Part shown: one piece after another, positions 41,868 to 50,774 of the stretch
Position numbering within the stretch: position 1 is the stretch's first letter
Layout: every line of letters begins with the position of its first letter
Assembly: GCF_016612995.1 (NCBI RefSeq)
Contig: NZ_JAEOAH010000004.1
Coordinates: forward strand, 207,467 to 271,466
Length of the DNA stretch: 64,000 nucleotides
Source of the DNA: Viridibacillus soli
GTDB lineage: Bacteria > Bacillota > Bacilli > Bacillales_A > Planococcaceae
Direction: 5' to 3'
The notes under the pieces: model-generated
The model's database searches: none
The model's input: the letters and a program-made list of their open reading frames with translations, nothing else
Told to the model about the DNA's origin: nothing
Program-made: the position numbers and the translations under genes

Positions 41868-42061
41868 TCTTTCATTTTGGCTATGTTAAAGAAAAATGTT
41901 GATTTAGAAAATAATTATGTAAGAAAAGGTATAAGTAGATATTTATGTTAAAATAAATATAAGATTGTGAAGATTTCTACTTAAACTAACGGGTCAGTTT
42001 AGATTAAAAGGAAAAATTTTGTATAAATGATAAAGTTAGTGTTTAACAGGGAGGGTCACGT

Positions 42062-42892
42062 ATGATTTCAGAGTTAAAAAAGTTTGAATTCTATAAATGT
42101 AAAGAACTGTTATATGAGCAAGGTCAATTAGAAGCAAAAGCAGTAATTGAAGGAGTAAATCCAGGTCGAGTATTTGTAGATGATATTGGTTTGCCTACTT
42201 CTGGACTTATTTGGTTAGGTAATAATGATGGCTTTATCTTTATTGGGGATGAAAAAAACGAAGGGTTCAATAACGAATTAAACAATTTCATTGATAAGAT
42301 AATTATACCAGAAGCAATAAAAGTTGGATTAAATTGGTTTGAAGGTATTGGTAATCACAGAAAATGGAATACAACTATTAAAAAAGTGCTTAAAAGCCGT
42401 AAATTAGGAAGTTGGAATCAGAGGGTATATACGTTACAAAAGGATGATTATAAATGCAACTATGAACTTGCCATTGAAGAAGGATATAAGGTTGTGAAAA
42501 TTTGTGAAACCCTCTTTGAAAACAATGATTACTCAATAAAAAACATTGAATTTTTACATTCCAAAATTTTAGAGTTTTGGTCTTCTTTTGAAACGTTCTT
42601 AAGTGAAGGTATAGGATATTGTATGATTTACAAAGATGAAATTGTAAGTATTTGTTTTTCAGGTTTTGTCGTTGGAAATGTACATGCTGTAACCATTGAA
42701 ACTATTGAAGGACATCGAGGGAAAAAGTTAGCCCAAAAAATAGCTAAATCTTTCGTAAACGATTGTCTAAATAATAATATTGTTCCGTATTGGGATTGTA
42801 TGGAATCAAACAAGCCTTCTATTGCAGTTGCAGAAAATATAGGATTCAAAAATGTATTTAACTATATAGGATATGATTTTCCTTTTAAGTAA
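42062..42892 (+). CDS. GNAT_acetyltran-family protein (276 aa)
   Basis: Matches the Gram-positive two-domain GNAT family (PF12746 as I recall it): the N-terminal half with AVIEGVNPGRVFVDDIGLPT and then SGLIWLGNNDGFIFIG, and the C-terminal GNAT half with ISICFSGFVVGNVHAVTIET, the loop GHRGKKLAQKIAK at about residues 219-231, and YWDCMESNKPSIAVAENIGF. The substrate is unknown. It has a good GGGAGGG ribosome binding site. Confidence 0.9.
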   Translation: MISELKKFEFYKCKELLYEQGQLEAKAVIEGVNPGRVFVDDIGLPTSGLIWLGNNDGFIFIGDEKNEGFNNELNNFIDKIIIPEAIKVGLNWFEGIGNHRKWNTTIKKVLKSRKLGSWNQRVYTLQKDDYKCNYELAIEEGYKVVKICETLFENNDYSIKNIEFLHSKILEFWSSFETFLSEGIGYCMIYKDEIVSICFSGFVVGNVHAVTIETIEGHRGKKLAQKIAKSFVNDCLNNNIVPYWDCMESNKPSIAVAENIGFKNVFNYIGYDFPFK

Positions 42893-43007
42893 TTTTTACA
42901 TCAACGGAGGCTTTACTTGAAGAGCACTGAGCTATTTAAACAGCTTTTATTTTTATTCATCTAAAGGGTAGGATAGTACAAGAAAGAATTGATGGGAGGA
43001 AATTGTA

Positions 43008-43553
43008 ATGAGGGTTAATTCAAAAGAATTTTTTATTCATAATTTACGATATATAGTGAGGTCAGCAATAGAAACTGATGCGAAAAACCTATCTGAAATA
43101 AGATTGCAGATAGATGGGGAAACAGAGAATTTAGATAGAGAGAAAGGCGAGGCGTACATAAATGAATCAGGTTTTAAACAACTAATTAAAGATGATACAG
43201 AAAGTAATAGTAACCTATTTTTAGTTGCTGAAGTTAATCAAAGGATTGTAGGTTTTTCAAGATGTGAAGGGAACAAATTGAAAAGAACTTCTCATAAAGT
43301 GGGATTTGGAGTCTGTGTATTAAAAGAGTACTGGGGATATAGAATGGGGACAAATTTATTAAAAGAATCTATTCATTGGGCAGATTCAAATGGAATGAAG
43401 AAAATGACTTTGAATGTTCTTGAAACCAATGAAAAAGCTATGATGACGTATAAAAAATATGGTTTTGAAGTGGAAGGTATTTTAAACAAGGACAAACTTC
43501 TATCTGACGGAAATTACTATAATACCATTTTAATGAGTAGGTTTAATGAATAG
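43008..43553 (+). CDS. GNAT-family N-acetyltransferase (181 aa)
   Basis: Acetyltransf_1/PhnO-like: YIVRSAIETDAKNLSEIR at the start, VAEVNQRIVGFSRCEG, then the loop KEYWGYRMGTNLLKESI at about residues 106-122, and NVLETNEKAMMTYKKYGFEV. GGAGG lies nine bases upstream of the ATG. It is one of eight GNAT genes in the window. A terminator follows. Confidence 0.9.
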   Translation: MRVNSKEFFIHNLRYIVRSAIETDAKNLSEIRLQIDGETENLDREKGEAYINESGFKQLIKDDTESNSNLFLVAEVNQRIVGFSRCEGNKLKRTSHKVGFGVCVLKEYWGYRMGTNLLKESIHWADSNGMKKMTLNVLETNEKAMMTYKKYGFEVEGILNKDKLLSDGNYYNTILMSRFNE

Positions 43554-43619
43554 GAACAACAAATTTCAAAATTTCCTGAACTAACAGGGGCTTTAGCAAA
43601 AAAATGACAGAAAAATATT

Positions 43620-43653
43620 ATGAGCTTGGAGATACATTTCCAAGCTCATTTTT
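43620..43653 (+). terminator. terminator of the GNAT gene
   Basis: ATGAGCTTGGA/TCCAAGCTCATTTTT 11-bp stem with an 8-base loop. Confidence 0.88.
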
Positions 43654-44156
43654 AGTGTTGACCTGCTTTAGCTTTTCACCTTAGAATGCGGTATTTAATA
43701 GTCTTATTGTATCTGCGGTTTCCCACGTTCGGTGGACACTCGCTAAGATAAGCATTAGTTTTTTCTTAGTCTTAATTGCATAAAGAAGAAATATCAGCTA
43801 ATATATTCGCCACGGTCATTTGAATTACCCCTTTTGTCATTAATTACAATCAGTCCATAAATAATTATGGTTTATTCAACCGAGAACTTTAACATAGCCT
43901 TCATTTTCAACATGAATCATTAACGTAGATTCGCCAAAAGGCAAGTGGTCATTTTTCATTACGTTATAAAATGTAATAACCATCAGTAGCATATAGTGAA
44001 TTTGTGGTAATATTATGTTAATTAAGGAGAATGTTGGTGGGTGTAGGAAGTGAATATAGCATTCAGCTTAATTGATGTACAAAATGGTGCACAACTTTTA
44101 GGTTTACATGAAACATTGTAATTGAATGACCAAATACATCTTTTTAGGAGGTTTAA
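43654..44156. other. intergenic region with a possible small minus-strand remnant
   Basis: About 500 bases without a convincing gene. On the minus strand, 43992-43876 reads MLLMVITFYNV then MKNDHLPFGESTLMIHVENE and GYVKVLG before TGA, 38 codons of protein-like composition but no ribosome binding site. This is probably the tail of a lost gene. Confidence 0.35.
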
Positions 44157-44816
44157 ATGAAGGCCATCATTTTTGATTTAGATGAGACGATTTTAAATAG
44201 GGATTTGTCGTTGCTCTCGTTTTTGGATGATCAGTATGAGAGATTTCTTCATTTATGGGAGCATATCGAAAAAGAGCCATTCATTCAGCGATTTGTAGAG
44301 CTGGATGAAAGAGGTAATGTTTGGAAGGATAAAGTGTATGCTCAGTTAATCGAAGAATATAAACTGAATGCGTCAGTTGATGAATTGCTAATAGATTATA
44401 CTGAGCAGTTCCCGCACTTTGTGATAGGATTTCCAAGATACAAGGAAGTGCTAGTTGAATTAAAAGAACAAGGTTTTCTGCTCGGTATGATTACAAATGG
44501 GAAGAAGGGTTTTCAACGAGAAAATATTCAGGGGCTTGGAATTGCAGATATTTTTGATGTCATCACTGTGTCTGAAGAAGTAGGGATGAAAAAGCCAGAT
44601 AAGGACATTTTTGAATACACTTTAGCCAAATTACATGTGGTACCGAATGAGGCAATATTTATTGGTGATAACCCAATAAATGATGTGGAAGCAGCTTTCA
44701 ATGTGGGTATTTTAGGCGTTTGGAAACGAGATCATCTTATCGAATCATATGAGACGAGATATGTGATCGATGAGTTGGATGAAATTTTCGATATACTTCA
44801 TACGTTAAATTATTAG
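44157..44816 (+). CDS. HAD-superfamily hydrolase, YjjG/DhaK-phosphatase-like (219 aa)
   Basis: HAD motifs: I IIFDLDETIL (nucleophile Asp 6), II LLGMITNGKKGFQ with the Thr, III Lys in GMKKPDKDIF, IV FIGDNPINDVEAA. A four-helix cap lies between motif I and II. Such enzymes dephosphorylate small phosphometabolites such as nucleotides; the exact substrate is unknown. AGGAGG lies upstream of the ATG. It is the first of two HAD genes in a row (gap 109 bases). Confidence 0.92.
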   Translation: MKAIIFDLDETILNRDLSLLSFLDDQYERFLHLWEHIEKEPFIQRFVELDERGNVWKDKVYAQLIEEYKLNASVDELLIDYTEQFPHFVIGFPRYKEVLVELKEQGFLLGMITNGKKGFQRENIQGLGIADIFDVITVSEEVGMKKPDKDIFEYTLAKLHVVPNEAIFIGDNPINDVEAAFNVGILGVWKRDHLIESYETRYVIDELDEIFDILHTLNY

Positions 44817-44925
44817 TAATACAGTACAGAAAACTTGATTGTTATAAAAAGATTCTAAGTGATGTTAATATTTTGAATGAGTAATGTTGTAAAAAAATAT
44901 AGAAATAATGAAAAGAGGGTTTACG

Positions 44926-45582
44926 TTGAAAAATTATATTTTCGATTTTGATGGTACATTAGCAGATTCTAAGCAATGTAGTGTGATGGCAACACAAGCA
45001 GCTTTTAAGGAATGTGGATTAGAGTCTCCAAGTGCAAAAATAATTGAACATTATATGGGCATTCCCATCGAAGTGTCATTTAAAGAAATGGCTGAACAAC
45101 CATTTACCGAAGAATCCTTCGAATTGCTACTGCAAAACTTCCGCGAACATTATAAAGTATTGGAAAACGATTCATTAATCGCTTTCCCGTATATTCCAGA
45201 AATGTTAGAACAATTACAACAAGCGAACAAACAAATATTTGTTGTATCTAGCAAAAAATCAGATGTATTACTTCGCAACTTGAAAACACTCCAAATCGAT
45301 ACATATTTCAAGGATATAATTGGTTCTGACAAGGTAACACATTATAAGCCACATCCAGCAGGTATTTTAAAATTGGTAGATCTCTATCAATTAGAAAAAG
45401 CAGAAACAATTATGATTGGCGACGCGATATTTGATTTGCAAATGGCAAAAGCTGCGAAAGTTTCTTCTTGTGGTGTTACTTGGGGAAGTCATGGAAGAGA
45501 CAAATTACTTGAGGAACAACCCACCTTTATATTTGATGACGTACAGCAGTTGTTGTCAATTGGGGAAGAATCATTGAAATGA
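44926..45582 (+). CDS. HAD-superfamily hydrolase, phosphoglycolate-phosphatase-like (218 aa)
   Basis: HAD motifs: I NYIFDFDGTLADS, II QIFVVSSKKSDVL, III Lys in THYKPHPAGIL, IV IMIGDAIFDLQMA. A helical cap domain of the Gph/PpaX type spans about residues 15-80. The substrate is not predictable. The longest frame begins at ATG 44908, but AAAGAGGG lies before a TTG at 44926, which places the catalytic motif at the usual distance from the N-terminus. Confidence 0.9.
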   Translation: MKNYIFDFDGTLADSKQCSVMATQAAFKECGLESPSAKIIEHYMGIPIEVSFKEMAEQPFTEESFELLLQNFREHYKVLENDSLIAFPYIPEMLEQLQQANKQIFVVSSKKSDVLLRNLKTLQIDTYFKDIIGSDKVTHYKPHPAGILKLVDLYQLEKAETIMIGDAIFDLQMAKAAKVSSCGVTWGSHGRDKLLEEQPTFIFDDVQQLLSIGEESLK

Positions 45583-45655
45583 ATATAGCAAGGAAGATTA
45601 TGCTTACTGTATCAATCATTACAAAGCCACAACTGATTATCGAGGTGGAGATTTA

Positions 45656-45811
45656 ATGATTAATATTCGATATGCGATTGAAAGTGATTAAACAGAAATA
45701 ACCTATTTACTCGGTTAGCTAAACTACAAGACAACAGGAGCCGTTTATAAGTTCTACTTAGATCTCGGTTTTACATCAAAGGGCTCTAGATTTGTAAGGA
45801 AACTAGTTTAG
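45656..45811 (+). pseudogene. internally deleted remnant of a GNAT gene
   Basis: Reads MINIRYAIESD, stop, TEITYLLG, stop, LNYKTTGAV and then jumps to YKFYLDLGFTSKGSRFVRKL and V. Both ends match the intact GNAT gene at 47030-47464 (IIRYANENDLTDITYLMGEL at the start, HKFYLDFGYTLKSSGFVKRL at the end). About 270 bases of the middle are missing, and two TAG/TAA codons are present. It is a decayed paralogue. Confidence 0.8.
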
Positions 45812-45837
45812 TGCTTATTTAGGGGAGGAAAATGAAT

Positions 45838-46317
45838 ATGAATGGGGTTGTTAGTCGTATGCAATCTTTAAAACGAATGAGTGAAGAAGATTTCATTTTA
45901 TACATACAAGACAAAGAAGTTCGATTTGCGGAAGTACTTGCAGAAAATGTTCATGAGTATAGTGAAAATCCAAAGATAAGAGCCCAAAAGCAATTATCTA
46001 ATATTTTGCCACAGGGTTACCACACCATAAACCACGAATTCTATATGATTGAGAAAGAAAAGAACATAATAGGGTATGTATGGTTGAAAATAGAAGAGCA
46101 AAAAAAAAGTGCTTTCCTCTATGAAATATATATTTTTGATTCACAGCGTTCAAAGGGGATTGGAAAAACAGTTATGAAAGAAATTGAGGACTACATAGCA
46201 GAAAAAGGAATTTGTTATTTTAAGTTACATGTATTTGGAACGAATACGGGAGCAATAAAATTATATGATGAATTGGGCTTTGAAGTAGCGGGATTAAATA
46301 TGCTCAAGAAGATTTAA
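45838..46317 (+). CDS. GNAT-family N-acetyltransferase (159 aa)
   Basis: GNAT domain: NHEFYMIEKEKNIIGYVWLK, then FLYEIYIFDSQRSKGIGKTV at about residues 100-119, and FGTNTGAIKLYDELGFEVAG at the end. It resembles MnaT/YncA-like small acetyltransferases. GGGAGG is too close to ATG 45832, so the second ATG at 45838 is preferred. No terminator follows directly. Confidence 0.88.
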   Translation: MNGVVSRMQSLKRMSEEDFILYIQDKEVRFAEVLAENVHEYSENPKIRAQKQLSNILPQGYHTINHEFYMIEKEKNIIGYVWLKIEEQKKSAFLYEIYIFDSQRSKGIGKTVMKEIEDYIAEKGICYFKLHVFGTNTGAIKLYDELGFEVAGLNMLKKI

Positions 46318-46556
46318 TCTTAGAAGAAAAATACCAATAAGTAGGTGTAGCTTTTAGTTTTATAAGGTTACGCCCTCCTTCAGTTGAAATATTTATAAAT
46401 CATTTCCCATTAATTCTTTACATATTTCAAAATACCTTTCTTACGTCAAAATAATAGATAAGTTAGTATAATTGAATAAACAAACACACATATTTTGCGA
46501 AAACAAGGAGATTACTGGATTATTGAAGCCATTTTGAATGAGAGGGAGTTGAACTA

Positions 46557-47018
46557 GTGAGTTATGTAAGCGAAATAAGAAAACTAGTCGGACATCTACC
46601 ATTAATTATACCTGGATCTGTTGTACTTATAGTGAATGAAATGAATGAGGTATTATTGCAACACCGTTCGGATGGTGGTTGGGGATTACCTGGTGGTTTA
46701 ATGGGACTAGGTGAGAGTTTAGAAGAAACAGCAAAAAGAGAAGTATTGGAGGAAACTGGCTTAGTAATCGATGATTTAAAACTTCTAGGTGTATTTTCCG
46801 GAACAGATTATTATTTCAAAGTAGCAAATGGTGATGAACTGTATTCAGTAACCGCAGTTTTTTTAACCAGAAATGCTAAAGGTGAAATGCTAAAAGATGA
46901 TGTAGAAACGCTGGATTTACAATATTTTAATGTAGACAAATTGCCTAATACTTTAACTGAAGAGTACAGCGGATATATTAATCCTTATAAAGAAGTCATT
47001 AAAGAAGTTAATAAATAG
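46557..47018 (+). CDS. Nudix hydrolase (153 aa)
   Basis: Complete Nudix box GX5EX7REUXEEXGU: GLGESLEETAKREVLEETGL within residues 50-72, preceded by GGWGLPGGLM. The N-terminal strand IIPGSVVLIVNEMNEVLLQH fits MutT/ADP-ribose-pyrophosphatase-like Bacillus proteins. It hydrolyses a nucleoside-diphosphate-linked compound; the substrate is unknown. The GTG start at 46557 has GAGGGAG upstream. The GNAT gene follows 11 bases later, so the two probably form an operon. Confidence 0.92.
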   Translation: MSYVSEIRKLVGHLPLIIPGSVVLIVNEMNEVLLQHRSDGGWGLPGGLMGLGESLEETAKREVLEETGLVIDDLKLLGVFSGTDYYFKVANGDELYSVTAVFLTRNAKGEMLKDDVETLDLQYFNVDKLPNTLTEEYSGYINPYKEVIKEVNK

Positions 47019-47029
47019 GGGGAGCTGCA

Positions 47030-47464
47030 GTGGTTATTATTCGATATGCAAATGAAAATGATTTAACAGATATAACCTATTTAATGGGTGAGCTAGGTTA
47101 TAAGACAACAAAAGCGGAAATGAGCGAGAGATTAGCAAAAGTTAGTAGGCATCCTGATTATTATACATTTGTTGCAGAGATAGATAATCATGTAGTCGGG
47201 TTACTTGGTTTGCATATAGGTATTGCTTACGAATTTAACGGTTGTTATGGCAGGATTGTTTGCATGGTAGTAAATCAACAATTTCGAAGAATGGGCATAG
47301 GCAAACAACTAATGGCTGAAGCGGAAACTTTCATTATTGAAAATGGAGGAAAAACCATTATTTTAAATAGTGGTAATAGAACGGAAAGAGAGGATGCTCA
47401 TAAGTTCTACTTAGATTTTGGTTATACATTAAAGAGCTCTGGATTTGTAAAGAGATTAGTTTAG
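47030..47464 (+). CDS. GNAT-family N-acetyltransferase (144 aa)
   Basis: Compact GNAT: IIRYANENDLTDITYLMGEL, VGLLGLHIGIAYEFNG, the loop NQQFRRMGIGKQLMAEA at about residues 83-99, and EREDAHKFYLDFGYTLKSSG. The GTG start has GGGGAG upstream. It follows the Nudix gene directly. A degraded, internally deleted relative lies 1.2 kb upstream. A terminator follows. Confidence 0.92.
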   Translation: MVIIRYANENDLTDITYLMGELGYKTTKAEMSERLAKVSRHPDYYTFVAEIDNHVVGLLGLHIGIAYEFNGCYGRIVCMVVNQQFRRMGIGKQLMAEAETFIIENGGKTIILNSGNRTEREDAHKFYLDFGYTLKSSGFVKRLV

Positions 47465-47471
47465 TAAGTAA

Positions 47472-47516
47472 ATGCATCCTGTCCTGAATTTAAGGAAAGG
47501 ATGTATTTTAATTTTT
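47472..47516 (+). terminator. terminator of the Nudix/GNAT pair
   Basis: ATGCATCCT/AGGATGTAT with a nested TCCT/AGGA, then TTTTAATTTTT. Confidence 0.8.
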
Positions 47517-47641
47517 AACTCTTTATTAGAAAAGCTACTAAATCGTACATACCCTAGAAGTCCCATCAAACATCCCAACACGAATATCAATGCTTATTTG
47601 CCAATTTCAACCTACCAAAGTTGAGTTAAACATAATATATG

Positions 47642-47678
47642 AGCTGTCTTGGGATGCGAACCTTAGGACAGCTTTTTT
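47642..47678 (+). terminator. orphan terminator-like hairpin
   Basis: AGCTGTC/GACAGCT with a 19-base loop followed by T6. No intact plus-strand gene precedes it directly. Confidence 0.5.
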
Positions 47679-47833
47679 CAGTTCATGTACTTTTCCAATA
47701 GTTGTTTTCGTTTAGTTCTTTTTACTAAAGAAGTCGAATAAACTTTTTTAAGTAGCTCGTATTTATGAATAGTTAAGGAGACTGCACTTTTAGAAATACC
47801 AAGGATTCGACACTCAAAAAAATCCGGTTATTT
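47678..47833 (-). pseudogene. C-terminal remnant with HTH-like segment
   Basis: Minus strand, 51 codons between TAA (47836-47834) and TGA (47680-47678): FFECRILGISKSAVSLTIHK then YELLKKVYSTSL and a basic tail RTKRKQLLEKYMN. The first part looks like a helix-turn-helix. There is no start codon; an A7 tract (T7 on this strand) near 47820 may mark a frameshift from lost upstream sequence. Confidence 0.4.
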
Positions 47834-48054
47834 TTGGGTGAGCCCAGCTGTTGCCCTCTTTTTTCTACTAGATTTGAGGAGTACCATGCGTACAATTTTA
47901 CTTGTTAAAACTGGAAGCGGAACATACTAGTCATTGAAAAGATGAAGCTAAAATAAATAAGAATCAAATTAAAATATATATTAGTCGATGCAATGAAAAA
48001 ATGTAATATCGACATACTTTTTTTATCTAAATATGACAGAAGGGGCGAGAGAGA

Positions 48055-48810
48055 TTGCTAGTAGATATACATAATCATATTTTACCTGGGCTCGATGACG
48101 GTGCAAAGTCAATGGAAGAGGCAATGTTACTTGCTACAAATGCAGTGGCTAATGGGATGACGCATATTATTGCCACTCCCCATCATCATAATGGAAAATA
48201 TATGAACGCTTCCTCTGTTGTAGAAGATGCAGTGGTTAATTTCAATAAGGAACTTTCTGAAAAAGCCATCCCATTGCAAATTCTACCTGGGCAAGAAATT
48301 CATTTATACAATAGCATTCCACAAGATTTAGATAAGGACCTATTAACACTAGCCAATAGTAGAAAATATATATTAATAGAACTACCAACAAATCATATTC
48401 CTACATTCACTTTTGATATCCTTTTCCAAATACAGTTAAGGGGGTATATCCCAATAATTGCCCACCCCGAAAGAAATATGGTATTTAGAAAAGATAAGCA
48501 AAAGCTATATGATTTGGTGAATAAAGGGTCTCTCGTGCAAATAACGGCTTCTAGTTTGATTGGTGAAAAGGGGAGAGCACTAAAAAAGTACACAAAAAAA
48601 TTAATAAAACATAATTTAGTTCACTTTATATCTTCAGATTCACACCATTATGTTAGGCGACCTTTTTTATTGAAAGATGCTTATCAATATGTGCGAGAAA
48701 AGTTTTCCGAGGATCATGTTACTTATTATAGTGAAAATGCAAAACACGTCATATTTGGCACAGTATTTCAACCAATCCCGCCAATCAGTTTCAAAAAAAC
48801 TCGTGACTAA
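48055..48810 (+). CDS. CpsB/CapC-type (YwqE-like) tyrosine-protein phosphatase (251 aa)
   Basis: PHP-fold Mn-dependent phosphatase: VDIHNHILPGLDDGAKSMEE at residues 3-22, TPHHHNGKY, the metal ligand in LPGQEIHLY, AHPERN and SSDSHHYVRRPF. It removes phosphate from the C-terminal tyrosine cluster of the CpsD-type kinase encoded two genes downstream and so controls exopolysaccharide export. The TTG start has GGGGCGAGAGAG upstream. It opens the exopolysaccharide operon, as in many Bacillales loci. Confidence 0.92.
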   Translation: MLVDIHNHILPGLDDGAKSMEEAMLLATNAVANGMTHIIATPHHHNGKYMNASSVVEDAVVNFNKELSEKAIPLQILPGQEIHLYNSIPQDLDKDLLTLANSRKYILIELPTNHIPTFTFDILFQIQLRGYIPIIAHPERNMVFRKDKQKLYDLVNKGSLVQITASSLIGEKGRALKKYTKKLIKHNLVHFISSDSHHYVRRPFLLKDAYQYVREKFSEDHVTYYSENAKHVIFGTVFQPIPPISFKKTRD

Positions 48811-48864
48811 TAAATTAAATGCGAATGCTATTCAAATTGTAGGGCAAAAGGGGGGATGACTCTT

Positions 48865-49569
48865 ATGGAAGAAACGCTTAGTCTACAGGAACTACTCAAA
48901 ACAATGAAGAAAAGGTTTTTACTCATTATTAGTACCTTTTTTTTAGCAGTGACGATTGCAGGGGGAGTTAGTTACTTCTTTCTAACACCAATTTACGAGG
49001 CTTCAACTCAAATTCTTATTAGTCAGAAGGAATCTGAACGGGATCAATTTATGGCACAGGACGTTCAGGCGAATCTTCAACTGGTTAACACATATAGTGT
49101 CATTATTAAAAGCCCTGTTATTCTATCAAAAGTAGTAGATAATCTAAAGCTTAATACAAGTTTAGAACTACTAAATGAAAATATTAAAGTTAGCAGTGAG
49201 CAAAACTCACAAGTTATAAACGTAAGTGTGCAAGATCCTGATCTAGAGAAAGCTATAGATATAGCCAATACGACTGCAGAAGTGTTTCAAGAAGAAATTC
49301 CGAAACTGATGAACGTAGATAACGTTAAAATCCTCTCACCTGCTGTCAATACAAAAAATGTAAAATCAGTTAAACCCAATCCAATACTCAATATGGCAAT
49401 TGCAGCTATTATCGGATTAATGCTGGGTATTGGAATGGCATTTCTTATTGAATTTTTTGACCACTCCATTAAAACGGAGCAAGATGTTGACGAGTTTTTA
49501 GGTTTACCACTTCTTGGTATAGTCAGCCCGATTACTCAAAAGAAATTGAAAAAGAATAAAAGAGTTTAG
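48865..49569 (+). CDS. Wzz/CapA-type chain-length regulator, kinase activator (234 aa)
   Basis: Two membrane spans at about residues 18-40 (LLIISTFFLAVTIAGGVSYF) and 175-197 (MAIAAIIGLMLGIGMAFLIE) enclose a periplasm-like extracellular domain with YEASTQILISQKESERDQFM. The proline-containing KSVKPNPILN segment lies before the second span, as in CpsC/YwqC/EpsA. It activates the tyrosine kinase and sets polymer length. GGGGGG before ATG 48865 is the ribosome binding site; an in-frame ATG at 48856 abuts it. Confidence 0.92.
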   Translation: MEETLSLQELLKTMKKRFLLIISTFFLAVTIAGGVSYFFLTPIYEASTQILISQKESERDQFMAQDVQANLQLVNTYSVIIKSPVILSKVVDNLKLNTSLELLNENIKVSSEQNSQVINVSVQDPDLEKAIDIANTTAEVFQEEIPKLMNVDNVKILSPAVNTKNVKSVKPNPILNMAIAAIIGLMLGIGMAFLIEFFDHSIKTEQDVDEFLGLPLLGIVSPITQKKLKKNKRV

Positions 49570-49588
49570 GAAAAAAGGGGGTGGAAAG

Positions 49589-50290
49589 GTGTTTAAAAAA
49601 AAGCAGAAGCTTATAAAACTTGCAAGGAAGCTTGTGACAAGCAGTGATCCTAAGTCAATTGTTTCGGAACAATTTAGAACTGTTCGTGCGAATATCAAAT
49701 TCGCGATGAAGGACAAGCAACTTTGCACTTTGCTATTTACTTCAGCTTCTATAGGAGAGGGTAAGTCAACGGTAGCAGCTAACATTGCGATTACATTTGC
49801 ACAAGAAGGAAAGAAAGTACTTCTCGTCGATGCTGATTTGAGAAAACCTACTATGCATTACACGTTTAAAACGCTAATCTCACCAGGACTTACTAACTTG
49901 CTAATGAGTCAATGGCATATTGATGATGTTGTCACAGAATCTGGAACAAAAGGATTAGATCTAGTAACATGCGGACCGATACCTTCGAATCCAGCTGAAC
50001 TTCTTGGATCGACTTCAATGGACGTATTTATTGAAGCAATGAAAGTTAGATATGAACTTGTTATCTTCGATGCTCCCCCAGTTCTTTCAGTTGCGGATGC
50101 GCAAATTTTATCTGATAAGTGTGATGCCACTATTCTTGTCATTAGCTCGGGGACAACAGAGAAAGGGAATGCTGTAAAAGCGAAGGAAGCACTTCAAGCT
50201 GCCAAAGCCCACCTGATTGGGACGGTTCTTAACAACTTTAAGCTTGAAAAGGGTCATTATTCTTATCAGTATTATGGGGAAGATATGTAA
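49589..50290 (+). CDS. CpsD/CapB-type (YwqD/EpsB-like) tyrosine kinase (233 aa)
   Basis: BY-kinase: Walker A SASIGEGKSTVAANI (about 52-66), Walker A' LLVDADLRKP (about 80-89), Walker B VIFDAPPVLSVADAQ. The C-terminal tyrosine cluster YSYQYYGEDM is the autophosphorylation site. It works with the CapA-type activator just upstream and is reset by the phosphatase at 48055. The GTG start at 49589 has GGGGGTGG nearby. It is part of the exopolysaccharide operon, which continues after a 480-base gap. Confidence 0.94.
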   Translation: MFKKKQKLIKLARKLVTSSDPKSIVSEQFRTVRANIKFAMKDKQLCTLLFTSASIGEGKSTVAANIAITFAQEGKKVLLVDADLRKPTMHYTFKTLISPGLTNLLMSQWHIDDVVTESGTKGLDLVTCGPIPSNPAELLGSTSMDVFIEAMKVRYELVIFDAPPVLSVADAQILSDKCDATILVISSGTTEKGNAVKAKEALQAAKAHLIGTVLNNFKLEKGHYSYQYYGEDM

Positions 50291-50774
50291 ATTGTAGCTA
50301 GATTGACATGAAAAATCAGCTAAGAACGCTAAGCTTGTTTTCTTACCATCAATAGTCTTGTATGGTTTATGCTGATTGGAATATTCAATGATAATATCGG
50401 AGCAGCAGTCCGATTAAGAATGGACGGCTGGTTTCCGTTACTTATCGTGTTTGCCAAAGTATATGGTGAACGGCCGATTAGTAAAAAGCAATTAAGTGAT
50501 ATATGTATGATTAACACTGTTGATGCAGTAAGCATATAATTGGATGGTTATTTCTATTAGGGTGTACGCAATAATTATATGTGACCTGGATTCAATGAAA
50601 GTTTTGATTCGGGGGACTATTGGAATGGAAATACAAAGTACTTCGGTGAGTTGAATACCTATATAAAACAAACCTGAAAGAAGATAATTTGGAGCGCATT
50701 TAGGTTGTTAATTATAATCTATGTGGCTAGATATGAATAAATTTTTTCATATTGTTTAGTGGAAGGAGAACATG
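50291..50774. other. gap in the exopolysaccharide operon with a gene remnant
   Basis: 480 bases between kinase and glycosyltransferase. From ATG 50369 to TAA 50539 there are 56 codons (MLIGIFNDNIGAAVRLRMDG, then WFPLLIVFAKVYGERPISKK) with coding character but no ribosome binding site. It may be what is left of an additional operon gene; I do not recognise the family. A separate promoter for the second half of the operon may lie here. Confidence 0.45.

Noticed and set aside
50329..50535. 68-codon minus-strand frame in the exopolysaccharide operon gap
   Set aside because: The plus-strand reading of the same bases has better coding character; neither has a ribosome binding site.
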